Shown: positions 47,168 through 48,308 of the stretch, piece after piece
How positions within the stretch are numbered: position 1 is the first letter of the stretch
Layout of the letters: every line of letters starts with the position of its first letter
Source of the DNA: Acanthamoeba lenticulata
Lineage: Eukaryota; Discosea; Longamoebia; Acanthamoebidae
Reading direction: 5' to 3'
NCBI GenBank assembly: GCA_002179805.1
Contig: NAVB01000535.1
Span: forward strand, 1 to 48,308
DNA: 48,308 nt
The notes under the pieces: generated by a model
What the model was told of the DNA's origin: nothing
The model's input: the letters and a program-made list of their open reading frames with translations, nothing else
Database searches by the model: none
Made by a program: the position numbers and the translations under genes

Positions 47168-47608
47168 TCATGCAGATAGATCGGCTTTGCTGTCGTCGCC
47201 GGGCTTTGCCTGCTGCGTGGTAGGGGGCGCATCACCGTAGTTGTAGATGGAAGGGAACCACTCCAGTGCCTTCTCATGGCCCCACTTGCCGATTCCGGAG
47301 AAGAAGTCGTTGGCCACCGTCTGATAGTACTTGGCCGTTGGCGAAGCCTCGACCCAGTCGTTGGGGGTGCCATATTCCTGCTTCTTCTGCTCTGCCCACT
47401 CAGCCCACGTGGCCGCAGGTACTTCTGGCGCGGTTGAGGAGCTGACAGGCACCTTGGCTACTAAGAGATCCACAGATGGAGATGGATGCGTCAGAATCAT
47501 GGTTAGTTTTGTCCGACCGCAGAAGGAAACAGGAAATAGCGCACCTTCGGCATCTTCGGTCAACGAGACCTCCTGATGGGCAGGCGCTTGTTCGTGGTGG
47601 TGCTCCAT
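47168..47608 (-). CDS. Small hypothetical protein, 117 residues
   Basis: Two exons, 47608-47545 and 47457-47168, join in frame to give 117 residues starting MEHHHEQAPAHQEVSLTEDA. The splice uses GCCGAAG/GTGCGC and TTAGTAG/CCAAG. The centre reads TWAEWAEQKKQEYGTPNDWV and YYQTVANDFFSGIGKWGHEK ALEW, an aromatic-rich helical stretch, and the tail is Asp/Lys-rich, ending DDSKADLSA. No signal peptide, membrane span or known family is seen. Consistent splice signals and a protein-like composition favour a real gene. Confidence 0.6.
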   Translation of the reverse strand: MEHHHEQAPAHQEVSLTEDAEGALFPVSFCGRTKLTMILTHPSPSVDLLVAKVPVSSSTAPEVPAATWAEWAEQKKQEYGTPNDWVEASPTAKYYQTVANDFFSGIGKWGHEKALEWFPSIYNYGDAPPTTQQAKPGDDSKADLSA

Positions 47609-47779
47609 CTTGTGTCTGTGGTGTAAAGAAGAATAATTAATTATTTTTCTTGTTTTGGCGCAAGTCATTTTAAAATGCCAAAAACGAACCTGGTTTGGAG
47701 TAACTGCCCACGTGACTCAGCGAACCTGTGCGTGGCGATGGTGGCTCATGCTCCCGCACGAGTAGAGGCTCATGACCGA

Positions 47780-48308
47780 TCAGAAAGCAAGGACGCAAAA
47801 GGAGGGGACAAACGCTTGTATTAACATGATGGGAGGAGGGACATGCGCAGTCTGTCGCCCAACACCAGAGACAGAGACGAGAGGAGACTCGACGGGTCTC
47901 TTCCTCTTATCCTCGAAAGGCACGCGCCAGGCGTGTGCCGTGGCACTTGTTGGCGGAGAACCGAAGGTGACGATGACCAGGTCGTTGATGACGAGGACAT
48001 GCTGTCTCTGAAGCGATGCCGGGAGACGCTCCCAGCATTCACCTGAGGGCTGCTGGCGGTGGCTGTGGTGGTGGGGGTGGCCGTCATGAGAGCAAGCCAT
48101 CCTCTTCTTCTTCTTCCTCTTCGCGTGCTGTTGCTGGTCGCAGATGTGTCGCCAGGGGCCGAGGAGGTCGGGCCCCGTGGTGTACTCGTGAGGGCAGCGA
48201 CGCGACGACTGAAGAAGAGGGCGAAGATGGCCACGGATGCTGTCGTGCGACGGGGTGTGGCGGAGAGGAAGAAAGAAAAAAAAAAAGGAGGAAAAGGAAG
48301 AGGAGTGG
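47780..48308 (-). CDS. Possible partial gene entering from the right edge
   Basis: Two minus-strand frames are open here. One (47780-48100) includes CSHDGHPHHHSHRQQPSGE and VLVINDLVIVTFGSPP, which looks protein-like. The other (47821-48234) begins MAIFALFFSRRVAALTSTP and is Ser/Thr/Arg-rich. They may be parts of exons joined by an intron I cannot place. His-rich and low-complexity sequence near 48060-48120 makes chance open frames likely. No family is recognised. Confidence 0.3.
   Translation of the reverse strand, partial: HSSSFSSFFFFFLPLRHTPSHDSIRGHLRPLLQSSRRCPHEYTTGPDLLGPWRHICDQQQHAKRKKKKRMACSHDGHPHHHSHRQQPSGECWERLPASLQRQHVLVINDLVIVTFGSPPTSATAHAWRVPFEDKRKRPVESPLVSVSGVGRQTAHVPPPIMLIQAFVPSFCVLAF

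Overview
The window looks like nuclear DNA from an amoebozoan very close to Acanthamoeba castellanii. It is GC-rich and gene-dense, and almost every gene is cut by many short GT-AG introns whose donors are often GTACG or GTGCG. The 5S rRNA gene at 550-668 matches the Acanthamoeba 5S RNA as I remember it, nearly base for base, and a spliceosomal U2 snRNA gene lies at about 32000-32185. No prokaryotic operon, phage, transposon or CRISPR array was found.

Layout, left to right. 1-550: an uncertain exon of a gene leaving the left edge, then a solitary 5S rRNA gene (-). 896-3976 (-): malic enzyme. 4359-5681 (-): Tom40, the mitochondrial import pore. 5993-15636 (-): a complete target of rapamycin (TOR) kinase gene with about 30 exons. 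15821-17056 (-): a PCID2/Thp1-like PCI protein with an unresolved first exon. 17480-18175 (+): a zinc-knuckle/coiled-coil protein of unknown role. 18342-22568 (-): a CHX/KHA1-type cation/H+ exchanger. 23069-24944 (+): an IPUT1/PGSIP6-like GT8 glycosyltransferase with membrane spans. 25096-28925 (+): the replisome adaptor Ctf4/WDHD1. 29060-31201 (+): the Commander/CCC subunit CCDC93. About 32000 (+): U2 snRNA, with a 19-nt copy of its 5' end 450 bp downstream.

32671-36026 (-) and 36402-38558 (+): the two subunits of mitochondrial propionyl-CoA carboxylase, PCCA and PCCB, arranged head to head across about 375 bp. 38642-39555 (-): a dual-specificity phosphatase. 39598-40602 (-): an unknown secreted protein with a possible frame break. 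40685-42645 (-): a bacterial-type CobW/COG0523 GTPase. 43681-45237 (+): a disordered Ser/Pro-rich protein. 45619-46925 (-): a membrane-anchored SMP lipid-transfer protein. 47168-47608 (-): a small unknown protein. An unclear partial coding stretch lies at the right edge.

Most genes are housekeeping and have no obvious joint pathway. The exception is PCCA/PCCB, whose products form one enzyme and which probably share a promoter region. Several other genes concern mitochondria (malic enzyme, Tom40, PCC) or endomembranes (GT8, CCDC93, SMP protein). Introns and spacers hold many simple repeats: AAAAC, GTGTC, CA, GA and GAT/GAA tracts. All gene models here are read by eye from splice signals and family similarity, so small exons and start codons carry more uncertainty than the assignments themselves.
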